From the NCBI GenBank assembly GCA_024803745.1, contig JANJXV010000037.1, positions 5,655,001-5,719,000 of the forward strand: a DNA stretch of 64,000 bases. The letters are read 5' to 3'. The position numbers were made by a program, and so were the translations under genes. Shown in pieces: positions 1 to 11,299 of the stretch. Origin of the DNA: Megascapheus bottae (Eukaryota; Chordata; Mammalia; Rodentia; Geomyidae). Positions within the stretch are counted from its first letter, which is position 1. The number at the start of each line of letters is the position of its first letter. The notes beneath the pieces were generated by a model. The model made no database searches. It saw only the letters and a program-made list of their open reading frames with translations, and was not told the DNA's origin.

Positions 1-465
1 CTGTGCCATGTTCTCGTGGCCTGGGTATGAAGAGGAGGCTCATGAGGAGCATGGAGACTTCTGAGGCTGAAGCACAGAAAGAATGTGGATATGTCACAGG
101 AGAGAAAGTCTAGAGAAGGGAAGCTGGAGAGAAGAAACGGATGGAACACCAGCAGGTAGTGAAGGTTTGCTGCAGCAGACACCTAACGCATGACATACAT
201 CACAAAGTAGACACAAGGTACACATTCCAATTGCAGAGTGCTTGGGATGGCTGGTGAGAGTTTACATGATCATGTTACAATGTTTTGAAGATTGAATGCT
301 CCAAAATTTAACAGTTGTTTTTAATGCATAGCTTGGTTATAAATGCCTGTTGGGTCAATTGTAATGATTTGAGTTTATGAAGCTTGGAGAACATTATACT
401 ATATATTCTATTTTTAAATATTAATATTAAGCAAAAAATTAATAAATGATAAAGTATTACACAAA
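1..465. other. Unique sequence, no feature recognised
   Basis: I see no repeat family, RNA gene or credible exon here. The only open frames are short, and one of them runs into the adjacent SINE fragment. The last 150 bases are AT-rich. Confidence 0.5.
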
Positions 466-469
466 AAAG

Positions 470-542
470 AATCAAACCCCGGGCTTCATGCATGTTAGGC
501 AAGTGTTGTACACTAGGCCACACTTCCAGTCCAGTATTATAT
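470..542 (-). mobile_element. IDL (tRNA-Ala-like) SINE left-arm fragment
   Basis: Read on the minus strand, this matches the left arm of the dimeric SINE seen at 3164 and 38097: an 'agtgtgg..tagtgt' start, the 'cttgcctaacatgcatgaag' segment and a 'ggggtttgattc' B-box-like end. The Geo right arm is absent, so it is a partial or eroded copy. Confidence 0.6.
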
Positions 543-611
543 TTTACTAGTGCTAATTTATTGTCCAAGAAGGTTTTATTTTGGCCATGTCCCTTTATGC
601 ATACAATATCC

Positions 612-842
612 TTCTTTTTTGGGGGGAGGGTCATGGCGCTTGAACTTGGCCTGGGTGCTGTCCCTGAGCTCTTCAGCTTAAGGCTACCACCTTGAACCAA
701 GCCCCACTTCCCATTTTCTAAAGGTTAATTGGAGGTAAGAGTCTCAGGTTCTTTTGTGACTGGGCTGCCTTTGAACCTTTATCCTAGGATCTCAGCCTTC
801 TGAGTAGCTAGGATTACAGGCGTGAGCCACTATACCTGGCTT
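612..842 (-). mobile_element. B1-like/Geo dimeric SINE
   Basis: On the minus strand it begins with a 7SL/B1-like arm ('gtggctcacgcctgtaatcc', then 'actcagaaggctgagatcc') and continues into a diverged Geo arm. The same two-arm layout recurs at 46030 and 61353. B1/Alu-type arms descend from 7SL RNA and are transcribed by RNA polymerase III. Divergence is moderate and no clear target duplication was found. Confidence 0.75.
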
Positions 843-850
843 GGCCCAGT

Positions 851-1066
851 GAATACTTTTTTTAAAAAATTATTTATATTATTATTTTAATATTTTTTTA
901 TTTCAATGTATAGAGGGGTTACAGTTATAGTCATCAGATAGAAGGTGCATGATTTCTCACAAATTGATATCCCTTCTTATGTTTTTGTGCCCACTTCCCT
1001 CCCCATTCCTCTTTCAAATAAACAAGTAAACATCTATATAATATACCAGGTAACAAAGTGTTGGCC
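851..1066 (-). mobile_element. L1 3'UTR end, 5'-truncated
   Basis: Matches on the minus strand the 3'UTR seen at 52133-52460 and, on the plus strand, at the end of the copy at 54405-55362: a pyrimidine-rich block, 'cccttctatacattg'-like text and 'gtttatttgaaag'. It contains only 3'UTR, as expected of a very short 5'-truncated insertion. Confidence 0.65.
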
Positions 1067-1199
1067 AAAGGAATTCTTAAAAATTAAAACAGAACTACTA
1101 GATTAACTGCCAATTTTACTTCTGAGATGACATTCAAAGGTAAGTAGGTCAGCATGTGCTTTTCATATTTATTTTTATAGTAGTTCAGATATGAAATCA

Positions 1200-1680
1200 A
1201 AGTAAGTACCCGTCACTAAATGAAAGGATAGCATATGTATATGTATATATATGTATATGTATACAGTTTAATGTCTTAAAAACAGAAATCCTGACATTTC
1301 TGACAACATATGAATCTGAAGGCCATCATGAGTAAGTGAAATAAGCATTTCTATGGGAAATCTTGGATGTCAGTGCAGGAGGAAGTAATGCAGCCATTCC
1401 ATAGGTTGCAGTGGGAAGCAGAAGGAGGATGGGAGAGAATGGTTAGAGGGGCAAAGCTATAATTCAACCAGGGAAAATGATTTGGAGATATTCTATGAAG
1501 AGCACGGACTATAATCAATAAGATCATGTATTTGAAAATTGCTAAGAAGAGATCCTATGCATTTTCAACACAAAAGTATTTGAAGTGACATATATAATTA
1601 GTTGTCTTTAGTCAGGACACAATGTGTACACATATTAAATCATCCCATCTTATGCAATAAATGTATCATTTAAAAATGTT
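1200..1680 (+). mobile_element. Ancient L1 (L1M-type) 3' end
   Basis: Carries the order typical of old mammalian L1 3' ends: 'gtaagtgaaataagc' from the ORF2 C-terminus, a purine-rich block, 'gactataatcaataa', 'gaaaattgctaagaagag', then 'caatgtgtacacatatt'. Heavily diverged. A short (TATATG) repeat lies near 1234-1263. Confidence 0.65.
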
Positions 1681-3146
1681 GTCCCCTAAAATATAATGAA
1701 AATACAGAATTCCAGATCTCTTCTCAGATCTGTGAAGTCTGAGCCTGCATTTCACTCAAAGGACTCATATGCACATTGAAGTGTAGAAGCTCTGCATTGA
1801 GCAGTTGTTTCTATACCAGCTAACATCTGCTGCCCTAATCACTCTACATGTGAGGTTGCATTAAGTGAAGCCAGCATTCTTTCAGTAGGAGCTCCTGATA
1901 ATATGCTCCTTTCAATTCTAAACAGAACACCTTTCCATGACATTTGTGTTCTTGTGCATGTAAATTCTCATCAGAAAACCTCATGTGTGTTTATCAGAAA
2001 ATAATACCTTAGAAAGAATTCTCAACTAGCCTTGCAAAACTTAAGGCCCAGAGAATATGAATAGAGCATATGGCATAGGTGTTCCCGCATAATTCTTTGG
2101 GCTATCATACTAGTGACAACAAATGCAAAGTGAATTCAAAAAATAACAATTTCAGAAGGCAATAGCACAGCAAGAAAGACAAAAGGAGGTGAGCAAGGTG
2201 CTGTGCTACTGCACAGGCTGTATGCTAGGAACTAGCCCTGATCACAATCTAGGGCCCTTATTTCCTGGTCCTGGCAACTCCAGAGACTATGGCATTTGTA
2301 AAAGAGCAAAGCTTTGTCTACCTCTGTCCCTCAGTGACTACTGGGGGCATAGCCCCTGACAACACTATTTGGACACATAATGAAATAGAAATAAACTTTT
2401 ATTTCTATAAATGACAGAGATTTCTGATTTGTTTGTTACTGTATCCAACCCTTGCTCATTCTGAAACAGAACCTGAAGGAATTCCAACCACTGGTGAATC
2501 AAATGTAGAGGAAGTGGCGGAAATTTGACTAGGAGACAGAAATTGTGCATGATTACTAAATCTGGAATATTTAGGCTTGTGACAGAAAAACATCGAAGGA
2601 AGACAAGGAACATTTGTTAAGGGAGAGTATGAAGTGGAAGAATAGAGGGGGAGGGAGATGAGAGGAGCCCCTCAACCCAAAGTCATTTTCTTAGTCAATG
2701 TGTAAGAAAACAACGTGAGAATAATCAACAGTGATACACAGCATTTACCAAGATGCATTTTGCAATAATGACTTGGAAAGTAGGAAGTGAATCAGAAGAT
2801 GGGTGTGCATGAGATCAAAATAAATGTAGCCTTTTGCCAGGCTAAAATAACTCAGCTGATAAGGCTGGAGAAGGATGGGAAGAAGAGGTAGTCCAACATC
2901 ATGTGAGTTTAACTCATTAGCTTTGCAATTAAGGATTGAGTTAATTATAATTTGATTGTATTACTATAAGTCACAACCACTGTGAATGCCCAAATAAGTC
3001 TGAAGAATCACACATGGTAATGACCACTTGGGAAAAGAAATCTGCCCCACTTAGAAGGGGTCCAGAAGTAGTGTTTTTCTTTTTAATATTATCATGGTTC
3101 AGATGATGATTATTATACCTAGAACAGAGGAAACAAATACTATAAG
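1681..3146. other. Unique sequence, no gene seen
   Basis: No repeat family recognised. The open frames are below about 90 codons, overlap on both strands and show no splice-flanked or conserved-looking protein motif. Confidence 0.45.
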
Positions 3147-3163
3147 AAAAAATATAAATGCCA

Positions 3164-3348
3164 GGCCAGGAGTTTGACATAGTGGTAGAGTGCTTGCCTA
3201 GCATACACAAAGACCCAGGCTCAATTCCTCAATACCACATACATAGAAAAAAGCCAGAAGTGGTGCTTAGACTCAAGTGGTAGAGTTCTAGCATTGAGAA
3301 AGTCCAAGGACAGTGCTCAGACCTTGAGCCCAAACCCATGACTAGAAA
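3164..3348 (+). mobile_element. IDL-Geo SINE with 17-bp target duplication
   Basis: Full dimer. The left arm runs from 'ggccaggagtttgacatagt' through 'gcttgcctagcatac' and 'caattcctcaatacc'; the right arm has 'ctcaagtggtagagttctag' and an A-rich tail. The direct repeat 'aaaaaatataaatgcca' flanks it at 3147-3163 and 3349-3365, which is the signature of L1-machinery insertion. Relatively young. Confidence 0.9.
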
Positions 3349-3484
3349 AAAAAATATAAATGCCAAACAAACTAGAATATAAAATCATCATGTTCTCTTC
3401 CTCTACCCAAATTACATGGAAAGGCAATTGGAAATGGAATTGCTACTTTATTAGATTTCCCCTAAGGAAATAAAGCTAATTGCA

Positions 3485-3660
3485 AACACTTATTAAATGC
3501 TTACTATGTGCTGACATTTTTCGAAATATTTCACATGTAAGCCTTGTATTCTCACAACCATAACAAGCAAGATTCTTGTTATCTTCATGAGTATAGTGAG
3601 ACAGCCAGAATGAGCAGCTTGTCCAAAATTCCATAGAGTAGCAAGTTGTTTAGCCATTTG
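3485..3660 (+). mobile_element. MIR SINE
   Basis: Shows the MIR core order: 'cttactatgtgctgacattt', a 'ttctcacaaccat' segment, then 'gagacagccagaatgagcag' and 'gcttgtccaaaattcca'. MIR is an ancient tRNA-derived SINE of mammals fixed before rodents arose; this copy is strongly diverged. Confidence 0.75.
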
Positions 3661-3794
3661 TCTATGTTGTGGCATCAAGATTCAAGAGAAATGGTCTTCT
3701 GCAATACCACTGGCAAAATACCACTGCCCATTTGGGCAGACAGCCTCGGTTATCCCCTTTAGCCACCACCCATTGCTTTTTGAAAAAAATCCTG

Positions 3795-4235
3795 TTTTCC
3801 TTTTAAGCAGAATTTGGATTTGAACCCAAGATCTCACACTTGTTAATTTGATGCTCTACCAAGTGAGTCACACTTCCAGTTCTGAATGCTTTTGTATTTA
3901 ATTTTTTTTCCAGTCCTAGGGCCTGAACTCAGGGTCTAAGCACTGTCCTTGAGCTTTCTCAAGGCTAACTCACTTCCACTTTTGCCACAGCACCACTTCT
4001 GGCTTTTTTTGTGTTTATGGTACGGAGGAATTGAACCCAGGGCTTTGTGCATACTAGGCAAGCACTCTACCATGAGGCAAAATTCCTGGCCTCTAGTTCT
4101 GAATTTTTCTTGTTATTTTGAAGATGGAGTGTCAGGGATCTTTCCTTCCACGACTGGCTCTAAATCACAATCCGCCAGATCTCTGCCTACTGAGATAGAT
4201 TAGGATTATAGGCATGCCCAGTTGTGGCCAGCTGT
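3795..4235 (-). mobile_element. B1-dID-like dimeric SINE, split by a younger SINE
   Basis: Two minus-strand pieces belong together. 4093-4235 is the 7SL/B1-like arm and 3795-3890 is the tRNA/ID-like arm ('gatcttgggttcaaatcc'). They are separated by an IDL-Geo copy at about 3902-4092. Similar text ('agttctgaat') on both sides of the inner element looks like its target duplication. Family name is from memory. Confidence 0.6.
3902..4092 (-). mobile_element. IDL-Geo SINE nested in an older SINE
   Basis: Minus-strand dimer: 'ggccaggaattttgcctcat' and 'gcttgcctagtatgcac' in the left arm, the Geo arm, then an A-tail (T run on the plus strand near 3901). Because it interrupts a B1-dID-like dimer, it is younger than that family. 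Confidence 0.8.
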
Positions 4236-4477
4236 AAGTGCTTTTCTTATAAGGCTATTTGGAGAGGAAGGGCAGCTTTGCCATTAAGATTATGAGTTGT
4301 AGAATCTCATTTCTTGGGATGGGTTCTTACTTTAGCATCATGACTGTACCTATTTGAGGCAAATGATAGATATTTTTGTTTCCTTCCTAAACTAGAAAAC
4401 ATTGAGCTCATAGACTAACTATAAAGAAGCCTTAATGCACACATAAATATATGTCAATTAAAATTAAAAGAAATAAA

Positions 4478-4548
4478 TAAAGGGTTTAATTATCAGAAGA
4501 CTGGGCACAATATCTGGCTCATTAAGAACTCAATCAATATTAACCATT
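4478..4548 (+). mobile_element. MIR/L2-type 3' end fragment
   Basis: 'gggcacaatatctggctcat' followed by 'aactcaatcaatatt' matches the common MIR/L2 tail pattern (low-copy 'gcctggcacatagt..ctcaataaat'). Short and diverged. Confidence 0.45.
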
Positions 4549-4912
4549 TTTATTAGAACAAAAGCAGATCGATGGTAATTATTATTTTATTAGATTCATC
4601 TCATGGTAGATCCAGCAAATCTTTATAGATCCAATGCAACTGGTCTCTGAGGTTACAAGGCCTCTTGGATGCCAATTTTCAGTCATAGAGTGTTAACTCC
4701 TAGCTTCTAGCTCCCTCAGCAATCCTATATCAATTTCCTGTTTTCTCCTGAGTTTTCACTGTTACATAACATGAACATGTGAATCCAGTCTCTAATGCAA
4801 GCCCAGAGCCTTTGCTCATAGCCTGTGTTTCATCCTTTGTACTGATTTAATGAAGAAGGCTTGGAGAATCCTGCTCTACAGTTATTTCATTAGATGTCAG
4901 TTTATTTATTTA

Positions 4913-5133
4913 TTTATGTCTGAAATTTGACCTTAGTAGCTGTCCCTAAGCTCTTTCACTCAAGGCTAGCACTCTGCCATTTTGAGCTACCGCTCCACTT
5001 CTACTTTTCGGCGGTTCATTGGAGATAATAGTCTCAGGGACTTTCCAGCCTGAGCTGGCTTTTAACCTCAGTCCTCAGTTCTCAGCCTCTTGAGTAGCTA
5101 GGGTTACAGGCATGAGCCACTGGCACCTGGCTT
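4913..5133 (-). mobile_element. B1-like/Geo dimeric SINE
   Basis: The minus strand reads 'agtggctcatgcctgtaacc', 'tcaagaggctgagaactgag', the second half of the B1-like arm, then the Geo arm. The tail has become an AT tetranucleotide run (plus strand 'tttatttatttattta'). Confidence 0.75.
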
Positions 5134-5179
5134 ACAATGCCACATTTTTTTAATGTGGCAAATTAAACTCTATTATCTC

Positions 5180-5675
5180 CATTATTTGTCATGATCTCTT
5201 TGTAGTAGACATATTTTAATGTGTAGGTCTGTACAAATAACTTTTAATGACAAGATTTTATATGCAAAAGAGACTTCAGACAATTTTCTTGTCTGTGTAA
5301 TAAATTCCAGAACACTACTCCAATTTTGAGTAGAAGCAAGAGGGCATGGGCCTAACTAAGGTTGTAGGAAATATCTGTTCTACCCTTCAATTTGCAATAA
5401 AGGAACTTTTGTTGAAACCATCTATAATTGCATCTGCAGTTAACATGGCTTTAAGAAATCAGTATTGTCAAAGTGACAGGCTCTTTTCAGAAATTTTTCA
5501 CATCAGCATTGAATCTTTGTTACTTTCATCTATTTATCTTTCCTGGAAGCTTTATTTCACCACTTACTGTGAGTTTAAGCATCACAAGATACTAAAAACA
5601 TTAAATACTTAATACATGTTTGCTAAAAGGATGTATTATCTTATACAAATTAATGACTTACGGTCCTCAAACTAA
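5180..5675. other. Unique sequence
   Basis: No repeat or gene recognised. An 88-codon open frame at 5346-5612 has no recognisable domain and looks fortuitous. Confidence 0.4.
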
Positions 5676-5679
5676 AAAT

Positions 5680-5772
5680 ATCTGGGGTAGAATGTAGTTC
5701 AGTGGTAAATTGCTTGACTTTGGTATCTAATGGACTGTGTTTAATTCCCATCACCACAAAAGCAAAACAAAG
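5680..5772 (+). mobile_element. ID-type monomeric SINE
   Basis: 'tggggtagaatgtagttcag' (A-box region), 'tggtaaattgcttgac' and 'gtttaattcccatcacc' (B-box region) match the tRNA-Ala-derived ID layout, ending in an A/C-rich tail. No Geo arm, so an older monomer. Confidence 0.7.
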
Positions 5773-5797
5773 TTGGAGCCGTGTATTCAGGCATGCA

Positions 5798-5808
5798 CAC
5801 AGTCAGTC

Positions 5809-5839
<31 letters not shown>

Positions 5840-5908
5840 GAGATACGTAGCCAGCCAGCAAATATAGATAGATGATAGATACATAGATAGCTAGACAGAC
5901 AGACAAAT
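5798..5908. repeat. Compound tetranucleotide microsatellite (CAGA/TAGA)
   Basis: Runs of 'cagacagacaga', then 'atagatagatgatag', then 'gacagacagaca'. It begins just after the A-rich tail of the ID SINE, so the tail may have seeded it. Confidence 0.95.
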
Positions 5909-8060
5909 AGTTATGGAGCAGTTTGCATTCATTTCTATTAAATAAAAGCCTAGAAGTAATTGATGTTTGTAAAGAAATGTTCACTATAGTTCGAAGAAAT
6001 TTAACTTGGAATTATAGTGTATAAAAACTGAAAGATAAAAAAGGCAATGAAAGCAATTTTTTTTCTCCTTTTAAAAAGATGACAAGGAAGGAAGGCAAAG
6101 TGGCCATTATAGTAGAGGAGATTGATGAATCTTCCCTCAGCTTAAATCTTTGTCGATTAGCAGAGCTATTTTTCTCCTAGAGATATGTTTGTTAGCACTA
6201 AATCACAGGCTCATCCACATAGGCAGGTTATATACATGTACATATTCCATTGCTTCTGGGCATCGGTTCTATGCTTGTCTGGAAGACTAACCGCCAAGGT
6301 GAGCAGAGGACATCAATCATCTTCAGGCACCCAGTGCCCACTCTCAGACTGAGAATAGCTAGCGCATTGTTGGTAGAGTAGTTAGTAGTGCTTTTAGGAT
6401 ACTTTATTACTGACTCCTTCCTTTAACTCCTGCTTTCAGTGGGTGACCCTTCTCAGGTGAGTTACACAGACTGTATAAAGAGTGCTTAAGTAAAGCATGC
6501 TTAAAAGAATTTGAATGTTGAGCACACCAGCCCATGAGTATGCAATTCAGATCCTATCTGCCAGGACATCTGGTTAATTACCATCCAGAATAAGGTAACA
6601 TATGTTCTGTCAGTTTAGAGGAAGCATACCAAAAGCACATGGGCTATGGGAAAAGCTTTTTCCTTCATACTCTGATGGTACTGGTTGTTTTGCTAGGTCC
6701 TGCTCCTACGGTTCAGGCTTTTAACCCGAGGACACCTGTTGGGAAAAGTTCCCAGATCATCTTTTTCTTCTCCTCAGCCAGACCAAGGTTTTACTATGCA
6801 TTCAAATGACTTGAATATTCATCCTCAACTAATCAGAAGCCAGGAAGTATGGATAGGGTAGATGTTCAGATGTTCATCAGGAATGCATAGGGACCAGATG
6901 AATAGGCATGTCACACGGAGCCACATGGCTTCATCTATGGTTGTGCATAGGGCCTCTGGCCATCACTGTGTGTGTCTCCAACTTAGTACAGTCTTGCTAA
7001 AGATCCAGAGTATGTTCTGCAGATGGGATGTGGAAGGTCCAGAGAAGAGCACTGTCACAAAAGATCCATAAGAGCTTGGCTCCTTATACTTCTTCAGCCT
7101 CAGACTAGCACCACGCCTCTGACCATGGGGTTTGACTTACTGGAAGGAAGAAGATAAAAAGTCATAAACAAAGGAAAGTTAATGCCTATGGCAACTTTGA
7201 CTGGGTTGGCCATTAGAACTTGCTGAGCAAGGCTTCTAAGACCACCGTGGATAAAGATGTGAAAATTATGTAGTAAATTATAAGATAAAATAAATTGTTT
7301 TATTATCTCAGCAAGTATACTCTCATAACTACAATAAAAACTTTGAATCAAGCTATGTTGTGTATATGAATGAAGACTGGTAAAATGTCACACATGATGG
7401 AGTTTAATGCTTATGAATTATATCTATATATATGTGAACAGATTGGTGATATTTTGATAAGTAGTACAAGTAAGGATATGTATACACAATTCGTAGATTG
7501 ATACAATGCTTATTTTTGCTTTGTTTCAGCAAACTCATTATTTATCAAGGTTTTCATATGGTCTGAGCTGAATTGTTCATGTTTCTCTAAACAGTTGAAA
7601 AATGTAATACAATTTGCTCTAGTGCTTAACACAAGTATACTTTCATCAAAATAATCAAAAATAGTTGGAAAATGTAGAATATTTTTGCTGATATTTTCAG
7701 ATATTGTTTTTTATATTTTTCTACTCAAATGAAAAAAGAAAAAACTAATGTCAAGCATTCTATCAAACTGCCTCAAGTAAGTCTTAAGATATTTACTTTA
7801 CAATTTACTCACCAAGTATTTTATATAAAAAAAAAACTCTCCTGAAGGAAAGTATTTAAACTTCATCTATATCATTTATATTTCCTTTATAAGTAGCAAC
7901 ATACTTCATATATGTTCTATCCAGAGTTTCATAATATCTGTACAGTCTGTAATTTTATTGCTTAATATGAAAAAGATCTCCAGTCAGCATAAATCACTGT
8001 CACAAATTCAGCATTAAATCTTGGATATGTCTAGGACATAGGAAGCATAAAGTAAATGGG
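5909..8060. other. Unique sequence, no gene seen
   Basis: About 2.1 kb without a repeat I recognise. The distal part (7250-8000) is strongly AT-rich. Open frames are all under about 85 codons and carry no known motif. Confidence 0.4.
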
Positions 8061-8075
8061 TGCTGAACAGTTCAG

Positions 8076-8141
8076 GTTTGTTCAATTTGTTCAATTGGTT
8101 TGTTCAATTTGTTTGTTCAATTGGTTTGCTCAATTTGTTTA
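8076..8141. repeat. Local tandem repeat at the broken end of L1-A
   Basis: About two and a half copies of a unit built from 'tttgttcaatttg' and 'tttgttcaattgg'. The last copy merges into ORF2 sequence of the minus-strand L1, so the repeat lies on the breakpoint where the element stops. Confidence 0.8.
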
Positions 8142-9581
8142 CCTCATCGTTATTCAGTGTGGGTAGCCTATATTTATTTAAGAAATCATCCATTCTTACT
8201 AGATTTTCTTGTTTCTTTGAATATAGGCCCTGGTAATACCTATTCATTATGGACTGAATTTCTTGAGAATTAGTTGTGATTGTTCCTGTGGGATCTCTAA
8301 TCTTGTTTATTTGAGTCTCCCCTTTCCTTTTTTTGATTAATCTTGCCAGGGGTCTGTCTATTTTGTTGATTCTTTCAAAGAACCAACTTTTTGATTTATC
8401 AATTTTTTGTACAGTAGATCTCTGATATTTCTGATTTTATTTTTGTTATTTCTGTCCTTTTAATTGTTTTAGAATTAACTTTTTCTTGCTCCTCTAGGTG
8501 TTTCAGGGGTTTTTTTAGGTTATTTACATGCTCTTCTTTCTTTTTAATATGGGCTCCTAGTGCAATAAATTTGCCTCTTAGAACTGCCTTTGCTCTGTGA
8601 TATTTCTTGATTGCCATTACATTCAAGGAAGTTTTTAATTTCATTTCTGATCTGATCTGTTACCCAGGAGTTATTCAGAAGTGTGTTGTTCAGTTTCCAA
8701 GTGATTGAACGTTTTTTGACTTTGACTGCATTGTTTAGAATTAGTCTGACTCCACTGTGGTCTGATAGAATGCATGGGATTATATCTGTCCTCTTGTATC
8801 TGCTTAAGTTTTCTGTATGAACTATTATATGATCTATTTTGGAGTGTGTTCCATGTGCTGCTGAGAAAAATGTAAAAAGTTTCGCAGTTGGTTGGAAGAC
8901 TCTGTGTATATCTGTTAAGCCCATCTGGGCTATGGTGTCATTTAAGTCGATGGTGTCTTTGCTTAATTTTTGTTGAGTTGACCTGTCATTTGTTGAGAGT
9001 GGTGCATTGAGGTCTCCCACTATGATTGTGTTTGGGTCTATCTTGTTCTGTAATTCTAATAGCATTTGTGTGACGAATTTGGGTGCTTCTGTGTTTGGGG
9101 AGTAAATGTTTATAACTATAATATTATGGGCATGGATTGTACCCTTTACTAATATATAATGGCCAGCTCTATCTTTATGTACTGATATTTACTGAGAAGT
9201 TAATTTTGTCAGAGATTAAGAGAGGGAAATGGGTACCAAGACATGTGAAAGGGTATCAATGTATGTGAATTAATGCACCTTCTATCTGGCAAATATCATG
9301 TAACCCTTTTAATAATTACAATAAAAAACAAAAAATAAAAAAAATAAAAAAAAGATTGCTACTCCTGCTTTTTTGCATGGTGCATTGGAGTGGAAAATTC
9401 GTTTCCATCCTTTCACTTGGAATTTGTTTCTGTCTTTGGCAGTGAGGTGGGTCTCTTGGAGGCAACATATGGATGGATGGTGTCTCTTAATCCAGTCTGC
9501 TGCTCTGTGTCTTTTGATTGGATTGTTCAGCCTGTTCACATTTAGGGAAATCATGGAGAAGTGGTCAGTGTCCATTGTCAT
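8085..9581 (-). pseudogene. L1-A ORF2 remnant: endonuclease domain and linker
   Basis: L1 ORF2 encodes an APE-type endonuclease followed by a reverse transcriptase. Here the frame starts at the ATG near 9581 and shows the endonuclease residues in order: 'SLNVN' (Asn), 'LQETHL' (Glu), 'INIYSPN' (Tyr), 'VGDLNAPLS' (Asp and Asn) and 'SDHSGV' (Asp-His). The frame is interrupted at about 9355-9219 by a tiny L1 and shifts again near 8640, where the next frame continues ('AVLRGKFIALGAHI'). It ends before any reverse transcriptase motif. This would be roughly a third of a normal ORF2 of about 1270 residues. Non-functional. Confidence 0.9.
9219..9355 (+). mobile_element. Ultra-short L1 insertion inside L1-A ORF2
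   Basis: About 135 bases of L1 3'UTR end on the plus strand: 'gggaaatgggtaccaagaca', 'gtatcaatgtatgtg', 'accttctatctgg', 'aattacaataaaa' and an A-rich tail. Removing it rejoins the interrupted endonuclease codons (Ala-Gly-Val-Ala-Ile then Leu-Ile-Ser-Asp), which fixes the boundaries. It is younger than L1-A. Confidence 0.85.
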
Positions 9582-9780
9582 TATTTGTTTTTACTTCTAA
9601 GTTTCTTTCTCTCTCTTTTTCCCCCTTTTGTGTTTAGTGAATTATAGATATTTGCTTCTTGATGGGAATTCTTGATGTTCTACAATTTCTTCTCGATTAA
9701 TTAGTATTTTTTGTAATGCTGGTTTAGTGTGCACATATTCATAAAGCTTCTCTTTGGAGTGAAATATTCTTGTTTCTCCC

Positions 9781-10649
9781 TCAAATGTAAATGCTAGTTT
9801 TGCTGGATTGGCAGTTGTTGGTCTTCAGGACATCAATGATGTTTTTCCAAGCTTTTCTTACATTTAGGGTTTGCGTGGAGAGATCTGCTGTAATTTGAAT
9901 TTTTTTTCCCATTGTAGTATAGCTCTTTCTTTGTTTTTGCAGCATTTAAGATCAATTCCGTGGTATTCGGGTTTAGTGTCTTTACTATGATATGTCTAGA
10001 TGAGTTCCTTCTAGGATCTTGCCTGTTTGGAGTCCTGAAACCTTCAATAATGTGAGTATTTTCCCTTTTGAGGTTGGGGAAATTCTCTGCTATGATTTTG
10101 GTGAATAATGGTTGCATTCCTTTGTCCTGAAAGTTTGCGCCTTCTTCAATCCCTATCATATGTAGATTAGACTTCTTTGCTACATCTGCTAGTTCCTGGA
10201 GCTCTCTCTGGTGGATTCTGACTGATTTTTCCAACGTGGCAATTCTCTGTTCCAGCTCTTGTGTTTTATCTTCCGTTCCTGATGTTCTATTCTCCATCTC
10301 AGTCAATCTGCTGCTTAATGCCTCCATTTTTGCTTGAAGTGTGGACACTGAGCTGATCCTGTCTGCTCTGAGGGTATTAATCTTTTCTTCCATTTCTCTT
10401 TTGAATTGGAGGAGCTCTTTGGTGATTTTCTGCTTATGTTCCTGGAATTGTTTTTGGAATTCTGTTTTAATCTCTTTAGTCATGTCCACAATCATCTCCT
10501 TGAATAGGGTCATGTTTCATGTCTGTTCAGGTGTCATTTCTTGGGATGGTGACATCTCTCTCGTCCCTTCGCTCTTGTTTCCTTTTGGGCTTTACATGGG
10601 ACTTATTATTTATGTATGTCGTAATTCGTCTTTGCACTCTCCCAGGCAT
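9781..10649 (-). pseudogene. L1-A ORF1 (RNA-binding chaperone), frameshifted
   Basis: L1 ORF1p is a trimeric coiled-coil nucleic-acid chaperone that packages L1 RNA. From the ATG at 10649 the frame gives a basic N-terminus (starting MPGRVQRRITTY) that breaks near 10528. A second open stretch from 10513 encodes a long charged coiled coil ('MEALSSRLTEMENRTSGTED', 'LEQRIATLEKSV'), an RRM-like segment ('NLHMIGIEEG', 'KIIAENFPNL') and the start of the C-terminal domain ('FRTPNRQDPRRNSSRHIIV'). A one-base change in an A run near 9899-9907 shifts the frame; the C-terminal domain continues in another frame to a stop at 9783-9781. Near full length but inactivated. Confidence 0.9.
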
Positions 10650-11299
10650 GGAGAACTGTTGTAGTTCTCTCTGTAGTTGGTAGGTGGTGGTCTTTACGTG
10701 GATTGGGACTGGTGGTTCTGGAAATCTGGGTAAACCTGTGGTTCTAGGCCAAATTGATTCTGCTGCTGACTAGGTCAGAGTTTGCAGTTTTTTTGGGTGT
10801 TTGACCTGTTCCCAGAGGCTGTGTGCTGCTGCACAACTAGCTCTCAGCCCAACCAGTGGCCTCACAGTGGGCCGTGGGTTGGATCTGCGCACTTCAGTCT
10901 CAGCGCACTGGACAGATAGTTGGTTTTCCAGTGCTGTTTCTAGGGGCGGGCCCCTGGCCAATGATCTGGAGTTTGGGAGTTTTCAGGGACTCTCAGGTAG
11001 GCCAGCTGGTATCTGCTCTGTTCCCAGGGGCAGGGCCCAGCCGAGGACGTGGCCTCCAAGGGCGAAGCTGGGCCTTTCTGATTCTCAGAAGGTGAGCTTG
11101 GCTGCTGGTTGGCCCTTCAGTTCCCTGCTGTGTTTCTGCTGCTTTGGCCAGGAGTCTGTGACTGTGGGGGGCCCCTTGGTGCTGTCTTGCTGGGGATTCC
11201 CAGCTGGAGGGTGCCTGGCTCAAAATTTGAGGGGGACAGATGCTGTGCACCCTACCCACTGTTGGAAGGCAGGGTCTCAGCGTCCCCCACTATCCAGAT

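Noticed and set aside
5145..5166. Hairpin 'gccacatt..aatgtggc' as a terminator or regulatory RNA
   Set aside because: A single short inverted repeat in AT-rich intergenic DNA of a mammal, with no supporting context.
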